A stretch of 35,810 bases of DNA from an uncultured Pseudomonadota bacterium. Its GTDB lineage: Bacteria > Pseudomonadota > Gammaproteobacteria > Burkholderiales > Methylophilaceae. A program made the translations under genes and the position numbers. Positions 8,049-16,509 of the stretch are shown piece by piece (the stretch's first letter is position 1; each line of letters begins with the position of its first letter). The stretch spans positions 1 to 35,810 of the forward strand of contig CAILXF010000007.1 in assembly GCA_903838125.1 (NCBI GenBank). Reading direction: 5' to 3'. Under the pieces are notes generated by a model that searched no databases, was not told the origin of the DNA, and saw only the letters and a program-made list of their open reading frames with translations.

Positions 8049-9173
8049 ATGAATATAAGCACAACACATACTGAACTCAACATTAGCCCCGCTGCAGAAA
8101 TTATTGCAGAAATTAAACGCGGCCATATGGTGGTGTTGGTGGATGATGAGCATAGAGAAAATGAAGGCGATTTAGTTTTAGCTGCCGAATTTGCAACCGC
8201 AGAACATATCAACTTTATGGCGAAATTCGGGCGCGGCCTGATTTGTCTTACGCTGACTGAAGCACGTTGCCGCCAACTTAACTTAACCAAAATGGTACAA
8301 AAAAATGGCGCTCGTATGGGCACTAACTTTACAGTATCTATTGAAGCCGCTGAAGGTGTGACTACAGGTATTTCAGCGGCAGATCGCGCTCGCACTGTAC
8401 AAGCCGCTGTGGCCAAAAATGCACAATCGCAAGATATCGTCAGCCCTGGTCATATATTCCCACTAGCGGCAATGGATGGCGGCGTACTTGTTCGCGCTGG
8501 CCATACAGAAGCTGGCTGCGACTTGGCCTACTTGGCTGGGCTAGAGCCTGCCAGTGTGATTTGTGAGATTTTAAAAGATGATGGCAATATGGCGCGCCTT
8601 CCTGACCTCATGCTATTTGCCGCCGAGCATCAACTTAAAATTGGTACCATTGCTGATTTAATTCAGTATCGCGCGCAAAACGAAAGCTTGATTGAGCGCG
8701 CTGCGGAACGAATGGTGCAAACCCCATATGGCGAGATGAAGCTAATCGCTTACACCGACAAAATTGCTAAACAAACCCATTTAGCCTTAATCAAAGGAAC
8801 GCCAACTCCTGAAAAAGAAGTGCTGGTGCGTGTACATGAACCCTTATCTATATTTGACTTGCTTGATGCGAGTAGCTGCAGTCATAGCTGGAACACTTTA
8901 GATGCAATGGAAATGATTGCGAATGCTGATGTCGGCGTGATGGTATTGTTGCATCAACAGGAAACTAGCGAAATGTTAGTAGAGCGTATTAAAGGTGCTG
9001 ATCAAGCGGTACGCATCAATCAAGAGCTGCGCACTTACGGCATAGGTTCACAAATTTTATTAGACTGCGGTGTAGGCAAAATGAAATTACTGGCGGCACC
9101 GCGCAAAATGCCAAGCATGGCTGGATTTGGCTTGGAAGTAACCGGCTATTTGGGGGCAGATAAAAATGCTTGA
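8049..9173 (+). CDS. ribB: 3,4-dihydroxy-2-butanone-4-phosphate synthase with degenerate GTP cyclohydrolase II domain (RibBX type)
   Basis: The N-terminal half (about 1-210) makes dihydroxybutanone phosphate from ribulose 5-phosphate. It has the acidic metal/substrate loop DDEHRENEGD (32-41), GISAADRA (108-115) and HTEAGCDLAYLAGL (152-165). The C-terminal half (about 218-374) keeps the GTP cyclohydrolase II fold pattern, for example YGIGSQILLDCGVGKMKLL. However, where active enzymes have RVHSEC and the zinc cysteines, it reads RVHEPLSIFDLLDASSCSH, so it is probably not a cyclohydrolase. RibB fusions of this kind are known in proteobacteria. The ATG at 8049 is preferred over an in-frame ATG at 7998, which would add 17 uncharacteristic residues and overlap ribE. 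Confidence 0.93.
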   Translation: MNISTTHTELNISPAAEIIAEIKRGHMVVLVDDEHRENEGDLVLAAEFATAEHINFMAKFGRGLICLTLTEARCRQLNLTKMVQKNGARMGTNFTVSIEAAEGVTTGISAADRARTVQAAVAKNAQSQDIVSPGHIFPLAAMDGGVLVRAGHTEAGCDLAYLAGLEPASVICEILKDDGNMARLPDLMLFAAEHQLKIGTIADLIQYRAQNESLIERAAERMVQTPYGEMKLIAYTDKIAKQTHLALIKGTPTPEKEVLVRVHEPLSIFDLLDASSCSHSWNTLDAMEMIANADVGVMVLLHQQETSEMLVERIKGADQAVRINQELRTYGIGSQILLDCGVGKMKLLAAPRKMPSMAGFGLEVTGYLGADKNA

Positions 9174-9216
9174 TTTTAGCTATATTAATCAAATCACTAT
9201 GATAGAATAACGCCCA

Positions 9217-9792
9217 TTGGAAAACATCAATCTTACCGGTCACTTTCTTATCGCAATGCCTGCATTGACTGACCCTTATTTTTCAAAATCAGTCACTTTC
9301 ATCTGCACACACAATCAAGACGGCGCCATGGGCGTTATGATCAATCGTCCGACCGACATCACCTACGAAACCTTGTTTGAAAAAATCAAGGTTGAACTAC
9401 ACGACAGCATCGTCGCGCATAAATATGTGATGTATGGCGGTCCAGTTCAGCCTGAACGTGGCTTTGTCTTGCATCAACCTGCAGGTGAATGGGATAGCAC
9501 CATTACCATTGCCGAAAATACAGCACTCACCACATCTAAAGATATTTTGGAGTCGGTCGCCATTGGCGTCGGTCCGGAAAAAATGTTGCTCACACTGGGT
9601 TATGCAGGCTGGACGCCCGGCCAATTGGAACAAGAGATTGCCGCCAACTCCTGGCTAACGGTGCAAGCCAAAGATGTAGAAACTCTGCATAAAATTTTAT
9701 ACGATACTGCAGATGACGATAAGCTCAATGTCACCTTAGCCTTGCTGGGGGTTGATCCTGCCATGCTGTCCGATGTGGCAGGCCACGCCTAG
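9217..9792 (+). CDS. yqgE: YqgE/AlgH family protein (UPF0301)
   Basis: The 191-residue protein of unresolved biochemical role has the family N-terminus NLTGHFLIAMP.L.DPYFSKSV, then GAMGVMINRPT, YGGPVQPERGFVLH and LGYAGWTPGQLEQEI. The start is a TTG at 9217: the conserved NLTGHFLIAMP segment begins only four residues later, and the nearest ATG upstream (9199) meets a stop at once. An internal ATG at 9256 would cut off the conserved start. No SD is visible. The stop shares one base with the GTG of ruvX, and the yqgE-ruvX-pyrR-pyrB order is widespread in proteobacteria. Confidence 0.93.
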   Translation: MENINLTGHFLIAMPALTDPYFSKSVTFICTHNQDGAMGVMINRPTDITYETLFEKIKVELHDSIVAHKYVMYGGPVQPERGFVLHQPAGEWDSTITIAENTALTTSKDILESVAIGVGPEKMLLTLGYAGWTPGQLEQEIAANSWLTVQAKDVETLHKILYDTADDDKLNVTLALLGVDPAMLSDVAGHA

Positions 9793-10280
9793 TGCAAGCA
9801 CTTCAAACACAAAGCTCCCATGGTCAGCTAATCGATAATGAAAAAGTTTATCTGGCTGAAGTGGTACTTAAAAGCACGGTCTTATGTTTTGACTTTGGCG
9901 AGCAACGCATAGGTGTCGCTGTCGGAGAGCATTTGCTGGCAAACGCCAATCCACTCACCACTATAGACAACGAGAGTAATGACATACGCTTCACCATCAT
10001 TAGTCAGTTGGTACAAGAGTGGCAGCCAAAATTACTGGTAGTCGGTCTACCGTTAAGTCTAGATGGCGCAGAAACCAATGTGAGTCAGTTATGCAAAAAA
10101 TTTGCACGGCGCTTAAATGGCCGCTTCAATCTTCCTGTACTACTAATTGATGAGCGTTATAGCTCAGTAGAAGCTAGTTCCATGTTAAATCAAAGCGGCA
10201 TTAAAGGCCGCGCGCAAAAAGTCATGCTTGATCAGGTGGCAGCGCAAACCATACTACAAAGCTATTTTGATAGCCTATGA
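9792..10280 (+). CDS. ruvX: RuvX/YqgF family Holliday-junction resolvase-like nuclease (16S rRNA 5'-end processing)
   Basis: This RNase H-fold protein is implicated in maturation of the 16S rRNA 5' end. Visible motifs are CFDFGEQRIGVAVG, VVGLPLSLDG, LLIDERYSSVEA and DQVAAQTILQSYF, which supply the family acidic residues. The product from the GTG at 9792 has 162 residues, about 20-30 longer at the N-terminus than usual. The extra stretch before TVLCFDFG is not recognisable, so a later GTG near 9859 is possible. The start codon overlaps the yqgE stop by one base. Confidence 0.92.
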   Translation: MQALQTQSSHGQLIDNEKVYLAEVVLKSTVLCFDFGEQRIGVAVGEHLLANANPLTTIDNESNDIRFTIISQLVQEWQPKLLVVGLPLSLDGAETNVSQLCKKFARRLNGRFNLPVLLIDERYSSVEASSMLNQSGIKGRAQKVMLDQVAAQTILQSYFDSL

Positions 10281-10299
10281 ACAATACGAGTGAGGCCTA

Positions 10300-10869
10300 A
10301 TGAGCGCAGCAGACATTAAATTACCCAACGCAGAGCAACTGCTTAATGACTTAGCACAAAAGATTGAGCCGCTATTACAAGCAAATACAGCGCTAGTTGG
10401 CATACAAAGCGGTGGCGCTTGGTTAATGCATAGGCTCTTAGTATTGCTCGCTGATAGTATCAGCACTCACGCAATAGAACATGGAACTTTAGATGTATCC
10501 TTCTATCGTGATGACTTTGCGCAACGTGGCTTAAAGTCTGAAACCCGGCCCAGTCAAATTCCGTTTGATGTAGATAATAAACATATCATTTTAATTGATG
10601 ATGTGTTTTACACCGGCCGCACTACACGCGCAGCCATGAATGAACTATTTGACTACGGACGCCCTGCCAGCATTACCTTAGCAGCTCTGGTCAATCGAGG
10701 CGGACGTGAATTGCCAATCGCTCCACAAATTGTAGGCGTTGACGTGCCATTAGATGCAGAACAGAACCTGCAACTACTTCAACATAACAACGGTACATTG
10801 TATTTAGCATTACAACCCAGCTTAAGCAGCACCTCTTCATCCACAATAAAAACAGACTCGCATGAATAA
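10300..10869 (+). CDS. pyrR: PyrR bifunctional pyrimidine regulator / uracil phosphoribosyltransferase
   Basis: The 189-residue type I phosphoribosyltransferase has the PRPP-binding loop [18 protein letters not shown] (95-112) and the YRDDF motif (69-73) seen in PyrR. In Gram-positives PyrR binds pyr mRNA and causes attenuation. In many proteobacteria PyrR homologues sit in this position with no known attenuator. Only 19 bases separate it from ruvX, so there is no room for an attenuator before it, and it overlaps pyrB by 8 bases. It may act only as uracil phosphoribosyltransferase. A GAGG SD precedes the ATG. Confidence 0.92.
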   Translation: MSAADIKLPNAEQLLNDLAQKIEPLLQANTALVGIQSGGAWLMHRLLVLLADSISTHAIEHGTLDVSFYRDDFAQRGLKSETRPSQIPFDVDNKHIILIDDVFYTGRTTRAAMNELFDYGRPASITLAALVNRGGRELPIAPQIVGVDVPLDAEQNLQLLQHNNGTLYLALQPSLSSTSSSTIKTDSHE

Positions 10870-11830
10870 TCCGCAACTAGATCAAGACGGACGCTTACGA
10901 CACTTACTGTCGATTGAAGGCTTGCCGAAAAAGATACTTAATCAAATTCTAGACACCGCTGAATCATTTGTAGGCGTGGCTGAGCGAGAAGTTAAAAAAG
11001 TGCCTTTGTTACGCGGAAAAACCGTTTGCAACCTCTTTTTTGAAAACAGTACGCGAACGCGCACAACGTTTGAAATTGCAGCTAAACGACTGTCTGCAGA
11101 CGTCATTAGCTTAAATGTGAATTCTTCCTCGCAATCTAAAGGAGAGACCATATTAGATACCGTGGACAATCTAATCGCTATGCACGCTGATATGTTTGTA
11201 GTGCGCCACTCTCAATCGGGTGCCGCTCACTTTATTGCCAAGCATGTGCCACCGCATATCCACGTAATTAATGCGGGTGATGGTCGCCATTCTCATCCGA
11301 CACAAGGTCTCCTTGATGTATTTACAATACGTAAGTATAAGCCAGATTTACACAACTTAAGAGTAGCCATCGTCGGCGACATTCTGCATTCGCGAGTAGC
11401 GCGTTCAGAGATCCATGCGCTTACTTCATTAGGCGTACCTGAAGTGCGTGTGATTGCGCCTAAAACTTTACTCCCAGCACAAGTGGAGAAATTAGGCGTG
11501 CATGTTTACCATGATATGAAAGTAGGCTTAAAAGATGTGGATGTCGTGATGATGTTGCGCCTACAAAACGAACGCATGAGTGGCGCTATGCTCCCTAGCG
11601 CACAAGAGTATTTTAAAACCTACGGCCTAACTCAAGAAAAACTACGCTTAGCTAAGCCAGATGCCATTGTATTGCACCCAGGACCCATGAACCGCGGAGT
11701 GGAGATTGACTCTAGCGTAGCTGATGGCGCGCAATCGGTCATACTCCCACAAGTAACTTACGGAATCGCAGTGCGTATGGCGGTAATGGCCATGTTGGCC
11801 GGGGGTCAAGGCAGCGGGACACAATCATGA
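10862..11830 (+). CDS. pyrB: aspartate carbamoyltransferase catalytic subunit
   Basis: It condenses carbamoyl phosphate and aspartate in the first committed step of pyrimidine synthesis. The 322 residues include the carbamoyl-phosphate loop [12 protein letters not shown] (60-71), a SSSQSKGET loop, [12 protein letters not shown], the aspartate-binding [10 protein letters not shown] and [12 protein letters not shown]. No regulatory pyrI is present. Instead the stop overlaps the ATG of the pyrC' gene by four bases (ATGA). This matches the pseudomonad-type dodecamer of PyrB with an inactive dihydroorotase-like partner. Confidence 0.97.
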   Translation: MNNPQLDQDGRLRHLLSIEGLPKKILNQILDTAESFVGVAEREVKKVPLLRGKTVCNLFFENSTRTRTTFEIAAKRLSADVISLNVNSSSQSKGETILDTVDNLIAMHADMFVVRHSQSGAAHFIAKHVPPHIHVINAGDGRHSHPTQGLLDVFTIRKYKPDLHNLRVAIVGDILHSRVARSEIHALTSLGVPEVRVIAPKTLLPAQVEKLGVHVYHDMKVGLKDVDVVMMLRLQNERMSGAMLPSAQEYFKTYGLTQEKLRLAKPDAIVLHPGPMNRGVEIDSSVADGAQSVILPQVTYGIAVRMAVMAMLAGGQGSGTQS

Positions 11831-13101
11831 AAATACATATTAAAAATGGTCAACTGATTGACCCTAAAAATAACATTGATGCCAAGCTAGATTTATTTAT
11901 TGCTGCAGGCAAGATTGTCGCAATTGGCAACCCCCCAGCGGACTTTGTCGCCAATCGAACCATTGATGCCAAAGACTTAATTGTATGTCCAGGTTTAGTC
12001 GATTTATCGGCTAGATTACGTGAACCTGGTGATGAATATAAAGCTAGCTTAGTGAGTGAACTCCAAGCGGCAGTAGCTGGTGGCGTAACTAGCCTTGCCT
12101 GCCAACCAGACACAGATCCTGTATTAGATGAACCAGGCTTGGTAGAAATGCTTAAACACCGTGCCAAACAATTGCACCTTGCCCATGTTTACCCTTTGGG
12201 GGCGCTCACACGCCAACTAGAAGGCAAAGTCTTATCAGAAATGGGCGAACTACGTGAGGCTGGTTGCGTAGGATTTTCACAAGCCAACACTGCGATTAGC
12301 GACACTCAGGTGCTATGGCGCGCTATGGAATACGCAGCTACTTTTGGCCACACCCTATTTTTACATGCAGAAGAACCGTTTCTAGCAAAAGATGGGGTTG
12401 CCCATGACGGTGAAGTGGCAAGCCGATTAGGGTTAAAAGGCATCCCTAGCGTAGCTGAAGTGCTAGCATTGGCAAGTATATTGCGGATTGCTCAGGAAAC
12501 TGGTGCGAAAGTTCATATCAGTCGTTTATCCACGACTGAAGGCGTAGCGATGATACGTACCGCCAAGCAACAAGGCTTGAATATCAGTTGCGATGTCAGT
12601 GCCAACCACTTACATTTAACAGAGCACGATATTGCATACTTTGATGCAAACTGCCACCTTAAACCACCACTGCGCACGCAGCGCGACAAAGAGGCACTAA
12701 GTGCCGGCCTTAAAGACGGCACTATTGATGCGATATGCTCCGACCATAGCCCAGTTGATGATGATGCAAAATTAGCACCATTTGCAGAGGCTGAGATTGG
12801 TTCGACGGGCCTGGAGTTACTACTGACATTAACTATCAAATGGGCCTCTGAGCAAAAAGTAGATTTAGCGAGAGCCCTTGCGTACGTGACGCAAAATTCC
12901 GCACAAATTTTAGGTATTAACGCTGGTGATTTAGGCATCAATAGCGATGCTGATATCTGTATTTTTGACCCCAATGAATACTGGAAAGTGGGTGCCAAAA
13001 CATTGAAAAGTCAGGGGAAAAATACTCCATTTACTGGCTTAGAACTTGCAGGAAAAGTCAGAACTACGCTTGTACATGGGCAAATCGTTTTTCAGAGTTA
13101 A
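11827..13101 (+). CDS. pyrC': dihydroorotase-like protein PyrC' (probably non-catalytic ATCase partner)
   Basis: The 424-residue protein has the amidohydrolase fold of class I dihydroorotases, including GLVDL...LREPG near residue 57 and HISRLST near 230. The catalytic metal ligands are altered. The usual DxHxHxR reads [10 protein letters not shown] (59-68), with both histidines lost, and the late DHxPH reads SDHSPVDDD. In Pseudomonas an equivalent pyrC' product has no dihydroorotase activity but is needed to assemble active aspartate carbamoyltransferase. That role is inferred here from the sequence and the 4-base overlap with pyrB. A true dihydroorotase should be encoded elsewhere. No terminator is obvious in the 9-base gap to the convergent gene. 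Confidence 0.9.
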   Translation: MKIHIKNGQLIDPKNNIDAKLDLFIAAGKIVAIGNPPADFVANRTIDAKDLIVCPGLVDLSARLREPGDEYKASLVSELQAAVAGGVTSLACQPDTDPVLDEPGLVEMLKHRAKQLHLAHVYPLGALTRQLEGKVLSEMGELREAGCVGFSQANTAISDTQVLWRAMEYAATFGHTLFLHAEEPFLAKDGVAHDGEVASRLGLKGIPSVAEVLALASILRIAQETGAKVHISRLSTTEGVAMIRTAKQQGLNISCDVSANHLHLTEHDIAYFDANCHLKPPLRTQRDKEALSAGLKDGTIDAICSDHSPVDDDAKLAPFAEAEIGSTGLELLLTLTIKWASEQKVDLARALAYVTQNSAQILGINAGDLGINSDADICIFDPNEYWKVGAKTLKSQGKNTPFTGLELAGKVRTTLVHGQIVFQS

Positions 13102-13110
13102 TTTACTGCA

Positions 13111-13881
13111 TTAGACGTTAGGATGCTCTAGGATTAAACCATTCATCCATAGATGATCAACGGCAAGGCATTGTTTTGCACAAATTTCTTGCAAGTGCTC
13201 CCAGTAGCGACCACTTTCAAAATGATAGCCTAAATCAAGCTCAAGCCTTTTTGCTTGCTCTATTTGATCGGTGTCAAATTTATCCATTGCAAGCTTCAAT
13301 TCCAGCGCCACCACAACATCATCATATTCACTAAGCTGTTGGATACTTACTTTCGGAAACAACAACCTAGATTCTGGCAATTGTGAAAGATTAAAACACA
13401 AGCAGCCATTTTGAAGCGCGTGATACATAAGCCGGGCTGACTTTGCTTCTAAAGATTGTAAAGTTACATCATCCCGTAATGGGTCAGCACTACCCATTCC
13501 ATAAAAATGCGTGACTTTATCGGATAAATCGTAAAGCATATCGCAGCCTATAAAAACCAATATCTTTGGGCGTAAATGACCTAACGCCCAGTAACCAGCT
13601 GTATATGCCATAGTGCCACCAGCATAAACAAATCCACCAAAATCGTTTTGAATGTCCACGTATTGTTTTGCGGTAATGATTGACTGCTTAACAGATAGTA
13701 CGCTTGGCATATTTTCTGCTGGGAAGTCTTCTGGGTGCACCAAGTAATCCCAATCATCTCTAACTCGCCAGGCATTGTTAATAGCCACGACATTGCTAAA
13801 GATAGACTTATCCCAAGCTCGTGCTAACAATGCATCTGGCGCACTGCCTATAATTAGAACTATATTAGCTTGTTGTTTCAT
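13111..13881 (-). CDS. hypothetical protein, possibly glycosyltransferase-like
   Basis: I do not recognise this 256-residue protein. It has no signal peptide or membrane helix. The N-terminus LIIGSAPDA, then VVAINNAWR and DYLVHPEDF, resembles in pattern the nucleotide-binding start (GNGPS...N) of bacterial sialyltransferases of family 42 and of DUF115/MptE-like proteins. The middle YAGGTMAYTAGYWALGHLRPKILVF followed by IGCDMLYD parallels their SG...A...ALG...I.L.G.D stretch. This is pattern resemblance only. The gene is transcribed convergently with pyrC', 230 bases downstream of azurin, and has no visible SD. It interrupts otherwise standard housekeeping order and may be an accessory or acquired gene. 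Confidence 0.75.
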   Translation of the reverse strand: MKQQANIVLIIGSAPDALLARAWDKSIFSNVVAINNAWRVRDDWDYLVHPEDFPAENMPSVLSVKQSIITAKQYVDIQNDFGGFVYAGGTMAYTAGYWALGHLRPKILVFIGCDMLYDLSDKVTHFYGMGSADPLRDDVTLQSLEAKSARLMYHALQNGCLCFNLSQLPESRLLFPKVSIQQLSEYDDVVVALELKLAMDKFDTDQIEQAKRLELDLGYHFESGRYWEHLQEICAKQCLAVDHLWMNGLILEHPNV

Positions 13882-14061
13882 TTTTTACTGTGACAAATCG
13901 AATCTATGATTAGTAGGTTTATATTGAGTACTTTTTTGCAATTTTTTTCAGCGTGGTATGGATCTTTTTGCATGAAAATGGAATCTACCAATTCGAACTT
14001 GTTAATGCTGTAAGGATAAGTTGTAAGCCTTTCTTAGAAGTTTAAATAATTGAAATATCAT

Positions 14062-14101
14062 TTGCAGCATCACAGAAAATACATCCACGGTAATGCTGCA
14101 A
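14062..14101. terminator. inverted repeat downstream of azurin
   Basis: TTGCAGCAT (14062-14070) and ATGCTGCAA (14093-14101) are perfect 9-base inverted arms with a 22-base loop, starting 10 bases after the azurin stop on the minus strand. The long loop and lack of a T run make it a weak terminator. It could instead stabilise the azurin mRNA 3' end. Confidence 0.35.
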
Positions 14102-14111
14102 GATACTTAAA

Positions 14112-14555
14112 TTACATGAACTTTACATTACCTTTCATTACGCCAGCATGGCCTGGGAAACTACAGAAAAACATATAGCTATCACTTAATTTAACTTTAC
14201 TGAGATTGAATTTTACAGAAGCAGACTCGCCACCACCTAACACCTTTGTATTGACTACTACACGGGCATCATTAACTTTTACATAGTTATTTTCTAAGCC
14301 TGCTGTAAGTCCATCCGCAAGAACTGCTTGCATGTCAGATGCTTTTGAAATCACTAAGTTGTGACCCATTACATTTTTAGCCATGGTACCGCTATTTTTT
14401 AAATTAATGGTTACTTCAGTACATTTTTTGCTGATTACAATTTCCTTTAAATTGAATGCCATGGATGCAGTTGCATCGGCATCAACTGAACACTGTCCAG
14501 CATATGCAACTGACGATATCAGTCCAAATAATAACGCTATTCCGGTTTTTCTCAT
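14112..14555 (-). CDS. azu: azurin, periplasmic type I blue copper protein
   Basis: This is a small periplasmic electron carrier. The 147-residue precursor has a signal peptide (RKTGIALLFGLISSVAYA, cleavage after A19), leaving about 128 residues, the size of azurins. The copper site is complete: G64 and H65 in NVMGHNLVIS, then C131, H136 and M140 in FFCSFPGHAGVMKG. C22 and C45 can form the usual disulfide. An SD-like AAGGTG lies before the ATG. In obligate methylotrophs azurins can accept electrons from methylamine dehydrogenase, and elsewhere they serve cytochrome c peroxidase or nitrite reductase. No partner gene is adjacent, so its donor is unknown here. Confidence 0.95.
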   Translation of the reverse strand: MRKTGIALLFGLISSVAYAGQCSVDADATASMAFNLKEIVISKKCTEVTINLKNSGTMAKNVMGHNLVISKASDMQAVLADGLTAGLENNYVKVNDARVVVNTKVLGGGESASVKFNLSKVKLSDSYMFFCSFPGHAGVMKGNVKFM

Positions 14556-14918
14556 GACGACACCTTTTAAAATATTAATAAAAATAAACTTCAGCCACTA
14601 AGAGCTATAAAATCTTAAAAAGTTGTAATTTTAATATTTATATTTATCGTGATTTTATTTTGTGATTTATAAAATAAAAAAATTATGTTTGATTTGGCAA
14701 AATAAATCACTGGTCAAAATTGTCGCATCCTGCACTATGACCAGCTAAAGAAAATTTTCATCTCGTCTAAAATGATATTGCGAAAAACCTTTTAATCGTA
14801 GAGATGAATCTTTAATACACTAGCTTTGAAAAATTGATATTCAGAATAACAGGACGCCTATACCTCCTGCTATAATTTATACATAACGGCAAAGACTACA
14901 AAATAGGCTGAGTTATCT
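14556..14918. other. AT-rich intergenic region between divergent azu and yggS
   Basis: This 363-base stretch has no convincing open reading frame on either strand. It includes a very AT-rich block (about 14610-14705). It must hold the azu promoter on the minus strand and the yggS promoter on the plus strand. I could identify only the latter with some confidence. No tRNA or clear regulator site was recognised. Confidence 0.6.
14868..14876 (+). promoter_or_regulatory. extended -10 promoter of yggS-proC-yggT
   Basis: TGC followed by a perfect TATAAT (14871-14876) forms an extended -10 motif about 42 bases before the yggS ATG. No consensus -35 is seen at 16-18 bases upstream, which extended -10 promoters do not need. 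Confidence 0.55.
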
Positions 14919-15617
14919 ATGAACACAATTGGCAATCGCTTGCAACTTATCCTAGCAACTATTCAATCCATAAAAACCAACCAGAAATCCCCACAAAGAG
15001 TTCAAGTGTTGGCTGTTAGCAAAACTCAAGCTGCTTCAGTAATCCGGGAGGCCTTTAAAGTTGGTATTCATTTATTTGGCGAAAACTATCTACAAGAAGC
15101 CCTAGAAAAGCAAAGTCAATTAACTGACTTGGCTATTGAATGGCATTTTATTGGGCCAATACAAAGCAACAAAACACAGCTTATCGCACAAAATTTTTCT
15201 TGGGTGCATAGTCTTGATAGACTTAAAATTGCACAGCGTTTAAATGATGCGCGCCCCATAGATTTAGACCCACTTAATGTATGCATTCAACTCAATGTTG
15301 ATAGTGAAGAAAGTAAAGGTGGTGTTGCGATTCATGAAGTTGAATCTTTGGCTGCTGCAATTAGCACCATGCCTCATTTAAAGTTACGTGGCTTAATGGC
15401 GATTCCAGAACCTAGCACTAATGTTGATAAACAACGTATGCAATTTAAAAAAGTACGGGGATGTTATGATAATCTTTTGGCACAAGGTTATGCTTTAGAT
15501 ACGCTTTCGATTGGAATGTCAGAGGATTATCCGATAGCCATTGAACAAGGCGCAACCATAGTGCGCATCGGTTCTGCTCTGTTTGGCGCTAGACAACCAA
15601 AAACGGCGTTAGCTTAA
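14919..15617 (+). CDS. yggS: YggS-family pyridoxal phosphate homeostasis protein
   Basis: This PLP-binding single-barrel protein controls free PLP and affects amino acid balance. It is not a known enzyme. The 232 residues include the PLP lysine in VLAVSKTQ (K35), LFGENYLQEA, WHFIGPIQSNKT, the LRGLMAIPEP segment and IGMSEDYPIAIEQGATIVRIGSALFG (phosphate-binding end). It starts the rightward set yggS-proC-yggT, a very common proteobacterial order. In many relatives pilT lies divergently upstream, but here that place is taken by azurin. Confidence 0.95.
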   Translation: MNTIGNRLQLILATIQSIKTNQKSPQRVQVLAVSKTQAASVIREAFKVGIHLFGENYLQEALEKQSQLTDLAIEWHFIGPIQSNKTQLIAQNFSWVHSLDRLKIAQRLNDARPIDLDPLNVCIQLNVDSEESKGGVAIHEVESLAAAISTMPHLKLRGLMAIPEPSTNVDKQRMQFKKVRGCYDNLLAQGYALDTLSIGMSEDYPIAIEQGATIVRIGSALFGARQPKTALA

Positions 15618-15672
15618 GTACAATCCACTAAAAAACTCTATACATACCACGACAAATTGGAAGATTTTTACC

Positions 15673-16485
15673 ATGAAAATTAGCTTTATCGGTGGCGGCA
15701 ATATGGCACGCGCAATTATCAGTGGATTAAAAAACCACGGCTTCGTCATGACATCCATTAAAGTGCTAGAGCTTGACGCACAAAAGCGCGCTCAGCTAGA
15801 AGAAGAATTTCATGTACAGGCAACTGCCAGTTATGCTGATATACAAAATACCGACGTCATCGTTTTGGCGGTAAAGCCCCAACAACTTAGAGCGGTATGC
15901 TCTGATTTAACCCAAGTACTAAACTCGCAACTCATTATTTCAATTGCAGCAGGTGTGAGAAGTAGCGATATCTCACGCTGGCTTAATCATTACACATCTT
16001 TAGTCCGTGTAATGCCCAACACCCCCGCCCAAATTCAGGCTGGCGTTTCTGCACTTTTTGCGAATCCAGCAGTAAGCGAACTTCAACGTGAGCAGGCCAC
16101 CAGCATATTAAAAGCGGTCGGTATCACGTTGTGGTTAGATGATGAAACAAAAATGGATGCAGTGACAGCCATTTCAGGTAGCGGCCCAGCTTATGTGTTC
16201 TACCTAATAGAAGCACTGCAAGAAGCTGCGCTTTCACTAGGTCTAAAATCCGATCAAGCGCGCATACTTGCACTTCAAACCTTTGCTGGGGCAAGCTTAC
16301 TTGCCTTACAAAGCACTGACGATATTCAGTCCTTACGTGCACAAGTCACCTCTAGGGGGGGCACTACTGAACAAGGAATACTAGCCCTTGAAGTTGGTGA
16401 AATTAAAGCAATAATTTTGAATGCCACTAAAGCTGCAGCAAACAAATCATCTTTGCTAGGTGATGAACTTGGCTCACAGCAATAA
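15673..16485 (+). CDS. proC: pyrroline-5-carboxylate reductase
   Basis: It performs the last step of proline synthesis, reducing pyrroline-5-carboxylate with NAD(P)H in the cytoplasm. The 270 residues have the Rossmann start ISFIGGGNMARAI (3-15), VMPNTPAQIQAGVSAL, and the C-terminal signature AISGSGPAYVFYLIEAL with TSRGGTTEQGI. The length is normal. A good SD (GGAAG about 9 bases before the ATG) is present. It lies 55 bases after yggS and 24 before yggT. Confidence 0.97.
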   Translation: MKISFIGGGNMARAIISGLKNHGFVMTSIKVLELDAQKRAQLEEEFHVQATASYADIQNTDVIVLAVKPQQLRAVCSDLTQVLNSQLIISIAAGVRSSDISRWLNHYTSLVRVMPNTPAQIQAGVSALFANPAVSELQREQATSILKAVGITLWLDDETKMDAVTAISGSGPAYVFYLIEALQEAALSLGLKSDQARILALQTFAGASLLALQSTDDIQSLRAQVTSRGGTTEQGILALEVGEIKAIILNATKAAANKSSLLGDELGSQQ

Positions 16486-16509
16486 AAATAGACCGAAGGG
16501 ATGATCAGC

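Noticed and set aside
12513-12998. 161-residue minus-strand open frame inside pyrC'
   Set aside because: It is antisense to a well-conserved coding region and has no start signals or family motifs.
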